From SIG351 sp045627045 (lineage in GTDB: Bacteria; Bacillota; Clostridia; HGM11327), in assembly GCA_045627045.1 (NCBI GenBank), contig JAZQMY010000024.1, positions 107,048-171,047 on the forward strand: a stretch of DNA of 64,000 nt, given 5' to 3'. Made by a program: the position numbers and the translations under genes. Shown in pieces: positions 8,506 to 17,354 of this stretch. Within the stretch, counting starts at the first letter, position 1. Each line of letters opens with the position of its first letter. Below the pieces are notes generated by a model that did not search any database, was not told the DNA's origin, and was given only the letters and a program-made list of their open reading frames with translations.

Positions 8506-9528
8506 TTATCTCTGTACTCTGCCGCTAGCATCGCCGCCCATCAGCGTCTTTACCTCTTCAGCGCTTACCATGTTCATATCGCCATGGATCGTGTGCTTGA
8601 GTGCTGATGCTGCAACTGCGAATTCGAGTGAGCTCTGCTCATCCATTCCTGAAATGAGACCGTAGATAAGGCCTCCGCCGAATGAATCGCCGCCGCCTAC
8701 TCTGTCTACGATTCTGAGAGCATACTTCTTTGAGAACATATAGTCCTTGCCGTTATAAAGCATAGCAGACCAGTTGTTATCAGAAGCAGAAATGCTCTCA
8801 CGGAGAGTGATAGCAACATACTTGAAGTTGAATCTGTCTGCAAGTGCCTTTGCAACGTACTTGTAGCCTTCTCTGTCGAGTTTGCCTGTTGTGATATCTG
8901 TTGAAGGAGCCTTGATGCCGAATACGTCATCTGCATCCTCTTCGTTTGCGATGCAAACATCAACGTAATTCATAAGCTCGCCCATAACCTTTGAAGCCTT
9001 TTCCTTTGACCAGAGCTTCTTGCGGAAATTGAGGTCACAGCTTACCGTAAGTCCCTTTTCCTTTGCCTTTTTGCAAGCCTCAAGTGTAAGCTCTGCAACA
9101 TCATCGGAAAGAGCCGGAGTGATGCCTGTAAAGTGGAACCATTCTGCGCCGTCAAAAGCCTTATCCCAGTCAACATCTCCGACCTTTGCTGTTGAAATTG
9201 AAGAATGTGCTCTGTCGTAAGTTACCTTTGAAGGACGAACAGATGCGCCCTTTTCGCAGAAATAAATACCTACTCTCTCACCGCCTCTTACGATGAAAGA
9301 TGTGTCAACGCCGTATCTTCTGCACGCATTGATTGCGGCATCACCTACGTTATTCTTAGGAAGACGTGTAACAAATGCTGCATCAACGCCGTAATTTGCA
9401 AGTGAAACAGCTACGTTGCACTCTGCGCCGCCGTATGTTGCTTCAAATGTATCTGTCTGAACTACTCTCAAATATTCCGGAGGAGCAAGTCTGAGCATTA
9501 CTTCACCGAAAGTTACTACCTTTGCCAT
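8506..9528 (-). CDS. kdgK: 2-keto-3-deoxygluconate kinase (PfkB family)
   Basis: 340 aa ribokinase/PfkB-family sugar kinase that phosphorylates 2-keto-3-deoxygluconate to KDPG, the step before the aldolase encoded just upstream. The N-terminal GEVMLRL and GGAECNVAV motifs and the C-terminal GGGDSFGGG anion hole/catalytic Asp motif (near residue 278) mark the KdgK branch. ATG 9528 has an AAGAAGG ribosome site. With eda it forms the final segment of hexuronate/pectin degradation: KDG to KDPG to pyruvate and glyceraldehyde-3-phosphate. Another ketose or fructose kinase is possible by sequence alone, but the eda linkage makes KDG by far the likeliest substrate. Confidence 0.92.
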   Translation of the reverse strand: MAKVVTFGEVMLRLAPPEYLRVVQTDTFEATYGGAECNVAVSLANYGVDAAFVTRLPKNNVGDAAINACRRYGVDTSFIVRGGERVGIYFCEKGASVRPSKVTYDRAHSSISTAKVGDVDWDKAFDGAEWFHFTGITPALSDDVAELTLEACKKAKEKGLTVSCDLNFRKKLWSKEKASKVMGELMNYVDVCIANEEDADDVFGIKAPSTDITTGKLDREGYKYVAKALADRFNFKYVAITLRESISASDNNWSAMLYNGKDYMFSKKYALRIVDRVGGGDSFGGGLIYGLISGMDEQSSLEFAVAASALKHTIHGDMNMVSAEEVKTLMGGDASGRVQR

Positions 9529-9566
9529 ATTATCGTACCTTCTTTTCAGTTATAATCAGTTTTATA

Positions 9567-10223
9567 TTATTTCTTTGCGAGCTCTGCTCTTGCTTCGTTG
9601 ATTTCCTTCATGAAAGCCTTTGCAGTCTCCGTGATCTTGTCATAGTCGCCTGTCTTTGCGCCGGCTGTGAGTGAGCTGCCTGCTGCCATTGCAACAACGC
9701 CCGCCTTGACCCATTCCTTTGCATTATCAACGCTTACGCCGCCTGTCGGCATGAGCTTTGCATACGGAAGAGGTCCGAGGATATCCTTGATAATCTTTGT
9801 TCCGTAGAGATCTGCCGGGAACACCTTGAGAAGATCTGCACCTGCCTCCATTGCCTGGATAGCTTCCTTGATCGTCATAACGCCCGGAACGCAGAGAACT
9901 CTGTATCTGTTGCAAAGACGGATAACATCCTCATTGAGTGCAGGTGAGATGATGAACTGTGCGCCTGCGAGAATAGCGATTCTTGCAGTTTCAGCATCAA
10001 GAACCGTGCCTGCGCCGAGGAGAATTTCGCCCTTTGTGTATCTCTTTGCTAGCTGACGGATAACATCATCCGCACCCGGTACCGTGAAAGTGATCTCGAT
10101 ACCTGCTACGCCGCCTGCAATGCAGGCTTCCGTGATTTTTATTGCCTGTTCAGCATCCTTTGCTCTTACAACAGCAACAAGACCGCCGTCACATAATTTC
10201 TGAAAAACTTGTTCCTTATCCAT
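9567..10223 (-). CDS. eda: KDPG / 4-hydroxy-2-oxoglutarate aldolase (Eda)
   Basis: 218 aa class I aldolase splitting KDPG into pyruvate and glyceraldehyde-3-phosphate. Start chosen at ATG 10223 (MDKEQVF), preceded by AAGAAAGG; the longer upstream frame reads through the promoter and is not coding. Family residues are present: the Glu in GIEITFTVPGA, the GAGTVLD phosphate/glycine segment, and the Schiff-base Lys in LLKVFPADLYG. It is the first gene of an eda-kdgK-lipoprotein operon driven by a perfect sigma-A promoter. A divergent paralogue sits at 20701-21366. Confidence 0.94.
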   Translation of the reverse strand: MDKEQVFQKLCDGGLVAVVRAKDAEQAIKITEACIAGGVAGIEITFTVPGADDVIRQLAKRYTKGEILLGAGTVLDAETARIAILAGAQFIISPALNEDVIRLCNRYRVLCVPGVMTIKEAIQAMEAGADLLKVFPADLYGTKIIKDILGPLPYAKLMPTGGVSVDNAKEWVKAGVVAMAAGSSLTAGAKTGDYDKITETAKAFMKEINEARAELAKK

Positions 10224-10263
10224 ACTGATAAACCGTGCCTTTCTTTTGTAAAAACCTATAATA

Positions 10264-10287
10264 CGGCAGATATTTTTGTCTCTGCCG
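10264..10287. promoter_or_regulatory. Inverted repeat in the eda leader, candidate operator
   Basis: CGGCAGA-N10-TCTGCCG, a perfect 7+7 bp dyad lying about 12 nt downstream of the predicted transcription start of eda-kdgK. It could be the binding site of a uronate-responsive repressor or simply a leader hairpin. No repressor gene of this pathway is visible in the window. Confidence 0.45.
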
Positions 10288-10305
10288 GAATTTTCTCTAT
10301 CGTAT

Positions 10306-10334
10306 ATTATACCCTTTATTGAATGAATTGTCAA
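10306..10334 (-). promoter_or_regulatory. Sigma-A promoter of eda-kdgK operon
   Basis: Minus-strand TTGACA (10329-10334), 17-nt spacer, TATAAT (10306-10311): a perfect consensus, about 85 nt upstream of the eda start. Confidence 0.85.
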
Positions 10335-10368
10335 CAATAAGAGGATAAAATCTTCTTTTTTTCATTTA

Positions 10369-10812
10369 TTATTCAGTTTTGTCTGCAAATAAATGCTCTG
10401 CCTTCGAAAAGAGCTCACATATTCTCTCCGTTTTTCCCGTAATGAAGAGATATCCGAGCAATGCCTCAAAGCCCGTTGCAAGGCGATAATCATTTATGCT
10501 CTGATTCTTCGGTGAGGTCTGGCTTTTCGCATTCCTGCCCCTTCTGACAACGTTCTTTTCTTCCTCTGTCAGTTCTTCATCAAGTGCCGCCAAAAAAGTC
10601 GCCTGTCCTGCCGCATTGACTATCTTTATCGCGCGGTTATTCAGGTGTGACACCGTTTCATGCGTTGATGTTGCAAAATACGTTCTTACCATGAGGTCCA
10701 TAACGCTGTCGCCTATGTAGGCAAGTGAAAGAGGAGGTATCGTCCTTACATCCACCGAGTTCACCTTCGGCAGAAAGCGTTTCATTTCTTCTGCAAATGA
10801 TTCTTTTTCCAT
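10369..10812 (-). CDS. mrnC: Mini-ribonuclease III (MrnC)
   Basis: 147 aa RNase III domain protein without a double-stranded RNA-binding domain, the Firmicutes enzyme that matures the ends of 23S rRNA. The RNase III signature is AYIGDSVMDLMVR near residue 31, with the catalytic Asp and the conserved Glu region EALLGYLF further on. Length is normal for Mini-III and much shorter than Rnc. It follows comF with a 10-nt gap; a strong promoter for eda lies just beyond its stop codon. Confidence 0.94.
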   Translation of the reverse strand: MEKESFAEEMKRFLPKVNSVDVRTIPPLSLAYIGDSVMDLMVRTYFATSTHETVSHLNNRAIKIVNAAGQATFLAALDEELTEEEKNVVRRGRNAKSQTSPKNQSINDYRLATGFEALLGYLFITGKTERICELFSKAEHLFADKTE

Positions 10813-10822
10813 TGTTCGTCCG

Positions 10823-11557
10823 TTATTCTTTTCTTATTCCGTCAACGGAGCACATACAAAGCCCGTAAACCTTGCCGGCTCCTGCTTCAATCAAAACCTT
10901 TGCGCATTCATTGAGTGATGAGCCCGTAGTCAGAATATCATCCGTCGCAAGCACTGTCTTGCCCTTTACATATTCACGAAATTCGGGATCAAGTTCAAAA
11001 GCATTCTCTATATTCTTCATTCTTTCGTTTTTATCGAGGAATGACTGCGGAGTAGTGTTCTTCACTCTTCTAAGGAGAGGTACACATTCAAGGCCGCACG
11101 CCTTGGCAAGCTTTCCTGCGAGAAGCTCTGCCTGATTGTAGCCTCTTTTACGCTCCTTTATCCAGTACATCGGAACGTAGGTAACAACATCGCACTCCCA
11201 CGAAAGCTCTTCATACTTCTTTTTCATTTCTTCTGCGGCAAAGTCGGCAATCCACGGTTCTCCCGAATATTTCAGCTTATGAACAACGTCCTTGACCTTT
11301 CCGTCGTAAACGTAAACCGAGGCGGCTTTTTCAAAAAGGAACTCATGCTTTGCACACATCTCGCAGTATGAATCCTCTGCACCCAGACGTCTTCCGCATT
11401 TCACACAGACCGGAGCCGTTACCTTGGTAAAAGTCTCCAGGCATTCATCACAAATAACTGCATTTCCGTTTTCCGGTCTGACTCTGCCCCGCCTGCCGCA
11501 GGCAATGCACGCATGATCTGCCGGATACAGAATTTTCTTTATCTTACTGAAAATCAA
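10823..11557 (-). CDS. comF: ComF family phosphoribosyltransferase-like protein
   Basis: 244 aa, related to ComF/GntX. ComF supports DNA uptake and recombination in naturally competent bacteria, but the family occurs far more widely. The N-terminus has paired CxxC zinc motifs (CIACGRR, CDEC, CVKCGRR, CEMC), and the C-terminus carries the PRPP-binding loop LATDDILTTGSS. The start is an unusual TTG at 11557, because an in-frame stop lies just upstream and no early ATG exists. The gene overlaps recD2 by 14 bp, so translation is probably coupled. No other competence genes are visible here. Confidence 0.88.
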   Translation of the reverse strand: MIFSKIKKILYPADHACIACGRRGRVRPENGNAVICDECLETFTKVTAPVCVKCGRRLGAEDSYCEMCAKHEFLFEKAASVYVYDGKVKDVVHKLKYSGEPWIADFAAEEMKKKYEELSWECDVVTYVPMYWIKERKRGYNQAELLAGKLAKACGLECVPLLRRVKNTTPQSFLDKNERMKNIENAFELDPEFREYVKGKTVLATDDILTTGSSLNECAKVLIEAGAGKVYGLCMCSVDGIRKE

Positions 11558-13871
11558 TTACATCGTTCCAATCTATAATATTATATTCGTCAACATCGAC
11601 GTCGTTTCTCGTTTCATCATCATCATTTTTGTCGGAATCATTGCCGGCAGACCTTGCAATATCCTTTTCGATCAGGTCAAACATATTGCCAAGTCCCGTA
11701 TATCTGACGCCGCGGTAATCATTCTCTACCATATACGAAAGAACTTCTTCTCTTCCGATAAGTATTACAAGCTTTTCCGCTCTCGTGATGCCCGTATAAA
11801 GCAAGCTTCTGCTGAAAAGCATATTTGAGCCGCCCGCAAGAGGCATTACCACCACAGGGAACTGATTTCCCTGGCTCTTATGAACCGTCATCGCATATGC
11901 AAGCTCCAGCTCATCCAGCCAGGCAAAGCGATAGCATATCCTTTTTCCGTCATCCATTTCAACCTGCATGGATTCATCGTCGTTGTCTATGGAAGTGATC
12001 ATTCCCATATCGCCGTTGAAAATACCCGTGCCGTCCGAATCGTCCGTTTCCCACTCTATCGTGTAGTTGTTCTTTATCTGCATCACACGGTCACCCTCAC
12101 GGAAAACCATATCCTTGAACTGATATTCGTTCTTGAATGCATCAGGAGGATTGAGTGCCGCCTGAAGAACCGTATTCAGGTTTATTACTCCTGCAGGGCC
12201 TTTTCTTGTAGGTGAAAGCACCTGAATATCTTTGACAGGCTCATAGCCGTAGTAATCATTCAACCTTCTTATCACTGTATCCGAAAGCGTTTCCACTATC
12301 TTCTGGGCATCGTTTCGCCTCATAAGGAAGAAGTCGCCCTGTTTTGAGCTGATTACAGGCATCTTTCCGTTATTGATAAGATGTGCGTTTGAAACTATCG
12401 TGCTGAGGTTATCCTGTCTGTATATCTCCTCAAGCTTTGTGAAGGGAATTTTGCCGCTTGCAAGGAGATCCGAAAGCACGTTTCCCGGGCCGACAGACGG
12501 AAGCTGATCAGCATCCCCTACCAGAATCAGTCTCATTGTCTGTGCCGTTGCCTTCAGAAGGTTGAAAATGAGCATTGTATCGACCATTGACATCTCGTCT
12601 ATAATCACAACATCGCAGTCAAGCGGATTTGAATCGTTCCTCGAGAATGAGAACATATCTTCGCCGTTGAAATCATATTCAAGCAATCTGTGTATAGTCT
12701 GTGCGGAGTGGTCTGTTGTCTCCGACATACGCTTTGCGGCTCTTCCCGTAGGTGCCGCAAGCTCAACAGTTTCGCCGTTTCTCTCAAATATATCGAGCAG
12801 GCATTTTATTATTGTCGTTTTTCCCGTACCTGGGCCGCCTGTAATAATGGAAACAGGCTCTCTTGCCGCCATTCTTATTGCTTTCTCCTGCTCGGGGTGA
12901 AGCACGATCCCATATGACTTTTCATAGCTCTTTATCGACCTGTCAACGATCTTTTCATCCGTCGGCTTTGATGACAAAAAGCCCGACATCATCGAGAGAA
13001 GCTTATTTGCCGTATAGCGCTCGGCATAGTAGAATGCCTCGTAATAAACGGCCTTCTTGCCGTTGTATTCAACAAGTGCAACCTTATTCTTCAGCGCTAG
13101 CTCGACGATCGCATTGTGGGCAATTTCCGCCGAAACGCTTGTTGTCTTTCTTATCTGTGCCACAAGCTCTTCTTCCGGAAGATATGTATGGCCTTCGCCG
13201 CCTGCGCTCCTCAGAAGATACTGAACACTCGCATTTACTCTCAATGGCGATGTGGGATCAACGCCCATGGTTCTTGCTATTTTATCGGCAGTCTGAAAGC
13301 CTACACCTTCAATTTCATCGGCGAGAACGTAAGGATTATCCTTGACTATCTTTATTGCCGCCTTGCCGAATTTATTATAGACCTTCGTGGCAATCACAGG
13401 GGTCACACCGTACGTCTGCAAAAAAAGCATGACCTCACGCATACCCTGATTCTTCTGCAATGATTCGATTATGCCTTCAAGCTTCTTTTTTCCGATTCCT
13501 TCTATCTCCAGAAGTCTTTCGGTGTGATAATTTATCACATCCATCGTATCGCTGCCGAAATAAGCCACGATCTTCTTTGCCGTGGATTTTCCTATCCCGT
13601 AAACGGCGCTTGATGAAAGGTATTTTATTACTCCGTCCTCGGTCGTGGGAAGCATGGTAGTGCAGGTCTCAGCCTTGAACTGTTTTCCGTATTCACGGTG
13701 CTCTGTCCACTGCCCGGTAAGCTCAAGTCTTTCGCCTTCCATTGCAAGCGAAAGCGTGTTGCCCACTGCAACGAATTCCGTGCCGTCCTCACCGACAAGT
13801 TCAAGAACCGCATAGCCCGTTTCTTCTTTTTTGTATATAACGTGCTCGACCGTCGCCCGTACCGTTTCCAA
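11544..13871 (-). CDS. recD2: ATP-dependent DNA helicase RecD2
   Basis: 775 aa superfamily 1B 5'-3' helicase acting alone in DNA repair and fork maintenance, not in a RecBCD complex. The long N-terminal region with helix-hairpin-helix repeats (for example LEIEGIGKKKLEGI) is the RecD2 hallmark. Motor motifs are Walker A ITGGPGTGKTTII near residue 345, Walker B VVIIDEMSMVD, and the C-terminal YAMTVHKSQG motif. The C-terminus carries an acidic Asp/Asn-rich tail of about 35 residues. The start is TTG 13871, with AGGAAAGG 7 nt upstream. It is followed directly by comF (14-bp overlap) and mrnC. Confidence 0.95.
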   Translation of the reverse strand: METVRATVEHVIYKKEETGYAVLELVGEDGTEFVAVGNTLSLAMEGERLELTGQWTEHREYGKQFKAETCTTMLPTTEDGVIKYLSSSAVYGIGKSTAKKIVAYFGSDTMDVINYHTERLLEIEGIGKKKLEGIIESLQKNQGMREVMLFLQTYGVTPVIATKVYNKFGKAAIKIVKDNPYVLADEIEGVGFQTADKIARTMGVDPTSPLRVNASVQYLLRSAGGEGHTYLPEEELVAQIRKTTSVSAEIAHNAIVELALKNKVALVEYNGKKAVYYEAFYYAERYTANKLLSMMSGFLSSKPTDEKIVDRSIKSYEKSYGIVLHPEQEKAIRMAAREPVSIITGGPGTGKTTIIKCLLDIFERNGETVELAAPTGRAAKRMSETTDHSAQTIHRLLEYDFNGEDMFSFSRNDSNPLDCDVVIIDEMSMVDTMLIFNLLKATAQTMRLILVGDADQLPSVGPGNVLSDLLASGKIPFTKLEEIYRQDNLSTIVSNAHLINNGKMPVISSKQGDFFLMRRNDAQKIVETLSDTVIRRLNDYYGYEPVKDIQVLSPTRKGPAGVINLNTVLQAALNPPDAFKNEYQFKDMVFREGDRVMQIKNNYTIEWETDDSDGTGIFNGDMGMITSIDNDDESMQVEMDDGKRICYRFAWLDELELAYAMTVHKSQGNQFPVVVMPLAGGSNMLFSRSLLYTGITRAEKLVILIGREEVLSYMVENDYRGVRYTGLGNMFDLIEKDIARSAGNDSDKNDDDETRNDVDVDEYNIIDWNDVIDFQ

Positions 13872-13910
13872 AGCAATACCTTTCCTTTCCTGTTATTATA
13901 AAGCTCCGTA

Positions 13911-14324
13911 TCAGACCGGAGGCAACGTCTTCATAAAATTATTCAGGCAGATGACCAATGCTATGTTGTCGCACCCGAAAATAAACGCTGAAATAAGTGT
14001 CTCCTTCATATAATAAGGATCCTTTTTCTCCATGAACGTCATCATCGAGCAGATGATGAACGGAAGCGTCAGCAGGGCGATGAATATGAACACGCCGAAA
14101 TACCTGAACTCTCCGAAATGAAGTATGAGGGAAAAAGGCGTCAGCGTAAGATAAATGATGGCAACAATTCTCTTCCAGTGCTTCGCAGTCCTGAATCCCG
14201 GAAGCCACTTTATAGGCGGAAGATAATTGAAGTCCTTCATCTTTGTCCACTTCTTTTTCTCCTGCGGCGAATTCTGCTTTTTTCCTGCGGAGGAAACTCT
14301 TTTTTTCATCTTGCTTTTTGACAT
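13911..14324 (-). CDS. Small membrane protein of unknown function
   Basis: 137 aa when started at ATG 14324, which has GGAGA at 6-nt spacing; a GTG 6 nt earlier overlaps that ribosome site. The first 45 residues are strongly basic (Lys/Arg/Ser), then come about three hydrophobic segments (residues about 50-68, 72-95 and 110-128), so it is probably an inner-membrane protein with a cytoplasmic basic tail. It lies between proC and recD2 on the same strand with short gaps. I recognise no family. Confidence 0.7.
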   Translation of the reverse strand: MSKSKMKKRVSSAGKKQNSPQEKKKWTKMKDFNYLPPIKWLPGFRTAKHWKRIVAIIYLTLTPFSLILHFGEFRYFGVFIFIALLTLPFIICSMMTFMEKKDPYYMKETLISAFIFGCDNIALVICLNNFMKTLPPV

Positions 14325-14339
14325 AGCCACTCTCCGATA

Positions 14340-15149
14340 TTATGAAAGCTTCTTTGCCTTTTCAAATCCTGCGGTAACGGCATTGATAGTGCCTGCTCTG
14401 AAGCCTGCATTCTCAAGCGCCCATACGCCCTCGATCGTTGTTCCTGCAGGGCTGCATACCGCATCCTTGAGCTGACCCGGATGCTTTGCCGTATCCATTG
14501 CAAGCTTTGCCGAGCCGAACACCGTCTGCTCTGCGAGAATAAGTGCCTTGTCTCTCGGGAGACCGCATCTCACGCCGCCGTCGGCAAGCGCCTCAATGAA
14601 CATAAATACATATGCGGGGCCGCTTCCGGAAAGTGCACAGCCTGCATCAATAAGGTTTTCAGGAAGCTGCATAAGCTTTCCTGCCTTTGCGAATGCCTTT
14701 TCAAATTCCGCAGTTTCTTCTGCCTTTGTATCTGCATTCGGTGCGAAAAGTATCATTCCCTCGCCCACTGCGGCAGGCATATTCGGCATGATCCTGATGA
14801 CAGGGCAATTACTCATTCCGAGAACGGAAGTGATCTTGCCTGTTTCAACGCCTGCAAGCATTGAAATAACAGTATATCTGTCCTCTCTTGCAGAAAGAAT
14901 GTCCTTTATCTCCTCGGCAAGCGCTTCCTTCATCTGCGGCTTTACGCCGAAAACAATAAAGCGTGCCTTTTTTGCGATTTCATTATTTGTTGACGGAACA
15001 ACTCCAAGCTCGTCCCTGAGTGCATCCGTTTTCTTTGCATCAAAATCCGAAACAAGTATTTCTGCAGGATTCACTGTCTTTGCAACGGCTCTCAGAAGAG
15101 CGCCGCCCATATTTCCACAGCCGATAAAACCGAATTTATATTCTGACAT
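14340..15149 (-). CDS. proC: Pyrroline-5-carboxylate reductase
   Basis: 269 aa, NAD(P)H-dependent last step of proline synthesis. Start chosen at ATG 15149 (MSEYKFGFIG) because AAGGAG lies at 6-nt spacing and the Rossmann motif GFIGCGNMGGALL begins at residue 6; the longer upstream frame runs antisense-like through proA. The C-terminal signature region ALSGSGPAYVFMFIEALADGG is present (read from the substrate-binding helix onward), and the length matches the family. It ends the proB-proA-proC operon, 10 nt after proA. Confidence 0.95.
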   Translation of the reverse strand: MSEYKFGFIGCGNMGGALLRAVAKTVNPAEILVSDFDAKKTDALRDELGVVPSTNNEIAKKARFIVFGVKPQMKEALAEEIKDILSAREDRYTVISMLAGVETGKITSVLGMSNCPVIRIMPNMPAAVGEGMILFAPNADTKAEETAEFEKAFAKAGKLMQLPENLIDAGCALSGSGPAYVFMFIEALADGGVRCGLPRDKALILAEQTVFGSAKLAMDTAKHPGQLKDAVCSPAGTTIEGVWALENAGFRAGTINAVTAGFEKAKKLS

Positions 15150-15159
15150 AGTTTTCTCC

Positions 15160-16413
15160 TTATCTTGTCTGACCGTTGCCGTATATTCTGTATTTGTATG
15201 TTGTGAGCTCTGCAAGTCCCATAGGGCCTCTTGCGTGGAGCTTCTGGGTCGAAATTCCCATTTCACAGCCGAGTCCGAATTCTCCTCCGTCCGTGAATCT
15301 CGTCGAAGCATTGAAATAAACTGCGGCACTGTCAACTCCGTTCATGAAGAATTCCGCATTCTCCGTGTTCTCTGTCACAATAGCTTCGCTGTGATGTGTT
15401 GAATGGAGAGAAATATGCCCGACCGCTTCCTCAACGTTTTTTACGATCCTGACCGCAAGAATGTAATTCAGGAATTCAGTATCAAAATCATTCTCACCTG
15501 CCGGTGTTCCCTCAATGATTTTTGCCGCAGATTCATCCAGCTTCAGCTCAACTGCCTGTTTATTGTCCCTTATTCTGTCGTCAACAAGCATCTTTTTCAG
15601 CTTCGGGAGGAATTCCTCTGCCTTCTTTTCGTGAACGAGAAGCACTTCCTCCGCATTGCATACGGAAGGTCGCTGTGTCTTTGCGTTTTCGATTATCCTG
15701 AGCGCCATATCATCATCTGCCGATTCATCCACGAACACATGGCATATGCCTGTTCCGGTTTCTATGCACGGCACCTTTGCATTCTGAACGCAGGCGGAAA
15801 TAAGTCCCTTGCCACCTCTCGGAATGAGCAGATCCACATATCCTACGGCAGTCATAAGCTCGTTTGCGCTGTTTCTTGAGGTATCCTGGATCAGGTTGAT
15901 TGCATCCGGAGTAACATCTGCCTCTTCAAGGCCTTTTTTCATCGCATTGACGATGGCATTTGCCGATCTGAATGCCTCCTTGCCGCTCCTGAGCACTGCA
16001 ACGTTGGAGCTTTTGAGGCAGAGTGCGGCGGCATCAGACGTAACATTCGGTCTGCTTTCATAAATTATTGCCACCACGCCGAGCGGAACGCTTGTTTTTC
16101 TGATAATAAGTCCATTCGGACGGCTGACCTCGCTCAATATTCTTCCCACAGGGTCTTCCAGCTTTGCCACATCCCTGATGCCGTCAGCCATTCCCTTGAT
16201 TCTCTTCTCGTCGAGCCTGAGTCTGTCCACCATTACGGAATTCATGGTATCCTTCACTGCTTCAACGTCCTCTTTGTTTGCCGCGAGTATAGCATCGCAA
16301 TTTGTCTCAAGAGCCTTTGCCATAAGAAGAAGTGCATTGTTCTTCTTTTCAGGCGATATATTCATAAGAGCCTTTGCAGCCTTTGCTTTTTCGAGTATTT
16401 CAAGCGTTGTCAT
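15160..16413 (-). CDS. proA: Gamma-glutamyl phosphate reductase
   Basis: 417 aa aldehyde-dehydrogenase-superfamily enzyme reducing glutamyl-5-phosphate to the semialdehyde in proline synthesis. Start at ATG 16413 (MTTLEILEKA), with a GGAG site; this overlaps the proB 3' end by 14 bp. The segments IYESRPNVTSDAAALCLKS and PRGGKGLI, and the ETGTGICHVFVD strand, are diagnostic. The active-site Cys lies in the RPSVCNA motif. Length is standard (about 415 aa). Confidence 0.96.
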   Translation of the reverse strand: MTTLEILEKAKAAKALMNISPEKKNNALLLMAKALETNCDAILAANKEDVEAVKDTMNSVMVDRLRLDEKRIKGMADGIRDVAKLEDPVGRILSEVSRPNGLIIRKTSVPLGVVAIIYESRPNVTSDAAALCLKSSNVAVLRSGKEAFRSANAIVNAMKKGLEEADVTPDAINLIQDTSRNSANELMTAVGYVDLLIPRGGKGLISACVQNAKVPCIETGTGICHVFVDESADDDMALRIIENAKTQRPSVCNAEEVLLVHEKKAEEFLPKLKKMLVDDRIRDNKQAVELKLDESAAKIIEGTPAGENDFDTEFLNYILAVRIVKNVEEAVGHISLHSTHHSEAIVTENTENAEFFMNGVDSAAVYFNASTRFTDGGEFGLGCEMGISTQKLHARGPMGLAELTTYKYRIYGNGQTR

Positions 16414-17182
16414 TCGTTTTCTCCGATAAAAATCTTGTTCCGACTTTCTTTCCGTCAAATATATCGTAAAGAAGTCCCGGGTTTGCTCCGTTTGCAATTA
16501 TCATATCGCATCCGTTTGAAGTACATATCTGTGCGGCGCGAAGTTTTGTTTTCATTCCGCCTGTGCCGAGTGTCGATCCCTTGCCGCCTGCAAGAGAAAG
16601 GATGTCGTCATCTATCACGGGGACCGTGTCAATGAGCTCTGCATCGGGATTCTTGTGCGGATCGGCAGTATAAAGTCCGTCTATATCCGAAAGAAGCACC
16701 AGCAAATCAGCCTTCGTGCTTACGGCGACCAATGCCGCAAGTGTATCGTTATCGCCGACGGCAATTTCTTCCGTTGCGACGGTATCGTTCTCGTTTATGA
16801 TGGGGAGAGCGCCGAGCTCAAGAAGCTTCGAAACGGTATTGCTGAAATTATCGTGTCTTTCAGGGCTCCTCATGTCGTCGCCGGTAAGAAGTATCTGTGC
16901 GACAGTATGATTATACTCTGAAAAGAGCTTGTCATAAACGTACATAAGCTCGCACTGTCCGACCGCCGCAGCCGCCTGCTTTGTAGGCATATCCTCGGGG
17001 CGTGATTTGAGTGAAAGCTTGCCTGTTCCCATGCCGATCGCGCCTGATGAAACAAGTATTATTTCATTGCCGGCGTTCTTGAGATCGCTCATTACCTTGC
17101 AGAGCTCTTCCACTCTTCTGATGTTTATTCTGCCCGTTGAATGGGCAAGAGTTGACGTTCCGACCTTAATTACGGTTTTCAT
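16400..17182 (-). CDS. proB: Glutamate 5-kinase, short form without PUA domain
   Basis: 260 aa amino-acid kinase that phosphorylates glutamate to start proline synthesis; normally feedback inhibited by proline. Seen: N-terminal IKVGTSTL, the SSGAIGMG glycine loop, NENDTVA and the C-terminal GTGGMKTKL motif. The C-terminal PUA domain of the E. coli enzyme (367 aa total) is absent, so this is the compact form. ATG 17182 is preceded by GGGAGG. It is the first gene of proB-proA-proC, behind its own consensus promoter. Confidence 0.95.
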   Translation of the reverse strand: MKTVIKVGTSTLAHSTGRINIRRVEELCKVMSDLKNAGNEIILVSSGAIGMGTGKLSLKSRPEDMPTKQAAAAVGQCELMYVYDKLFSEYNHTVAQILLTGDDMRSPERHDNFSNTVSKLLELGALPIINENDTVATEEIAVGDNDTLAALVAVSTKADLLVLLSDIDGLYTADPHKNPDAELIDTVPVIDDDILSLAGGKGSTLGTGGMKTKLRAAQICTSNGCDMIIANGANPGLLYDIFDGKKVGTRFLSEKTNDNA

Positions 17183-17216
17183 GTTTTCCTCCCTGAAAAA
17201 AAATCCTTATTGTTAT

Positions 17217-17245
17217 ATTGTACCACACAAAATGAGTATAGTCAA
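17217..17245 (-). promoter_or_regulatory. Sigma-A promoter of proBAC
   Basis: Minus-strand TTGACT (17240-17245), 17-nt spacer, TACAAT (17217-17222), about 35 nt upstream of the proB start. No T-box or other leader structure is visible in the short 5' UTR. Confidence 0.8.
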
Positions 17246-17354
17246 CCGTTTTTTCTTTGCGGACAAAATGAGCCCCGTCGACTGTTAATCCGACGGTGCT
17301 TGGTTCTATGACAACCGATTGGGTTTCATACACTGCAAGCTTTGTTTAATTAAT

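Noticed and set aside
10224..10337. N-terminal extension of Eda
   Set aside because: It spans the promoter and leader dyad; the ATG at 10223 has a good ribosome site and gives the family length.
12863..13345. Long plus-strand open frame opposite recD2 (and similar long antisense frames opposite dnaE, proA and other genes)
   Set aside because: They mirror well-supported genes, lack ribosome sites and have non-protein-like composition; they arise from codon bias of the real gene.
17183..17300. T-box or proline riboswitch upstream of proB
   Set aside because: The leader is only about 30 nt from promoter to start codon, too short for such an element.
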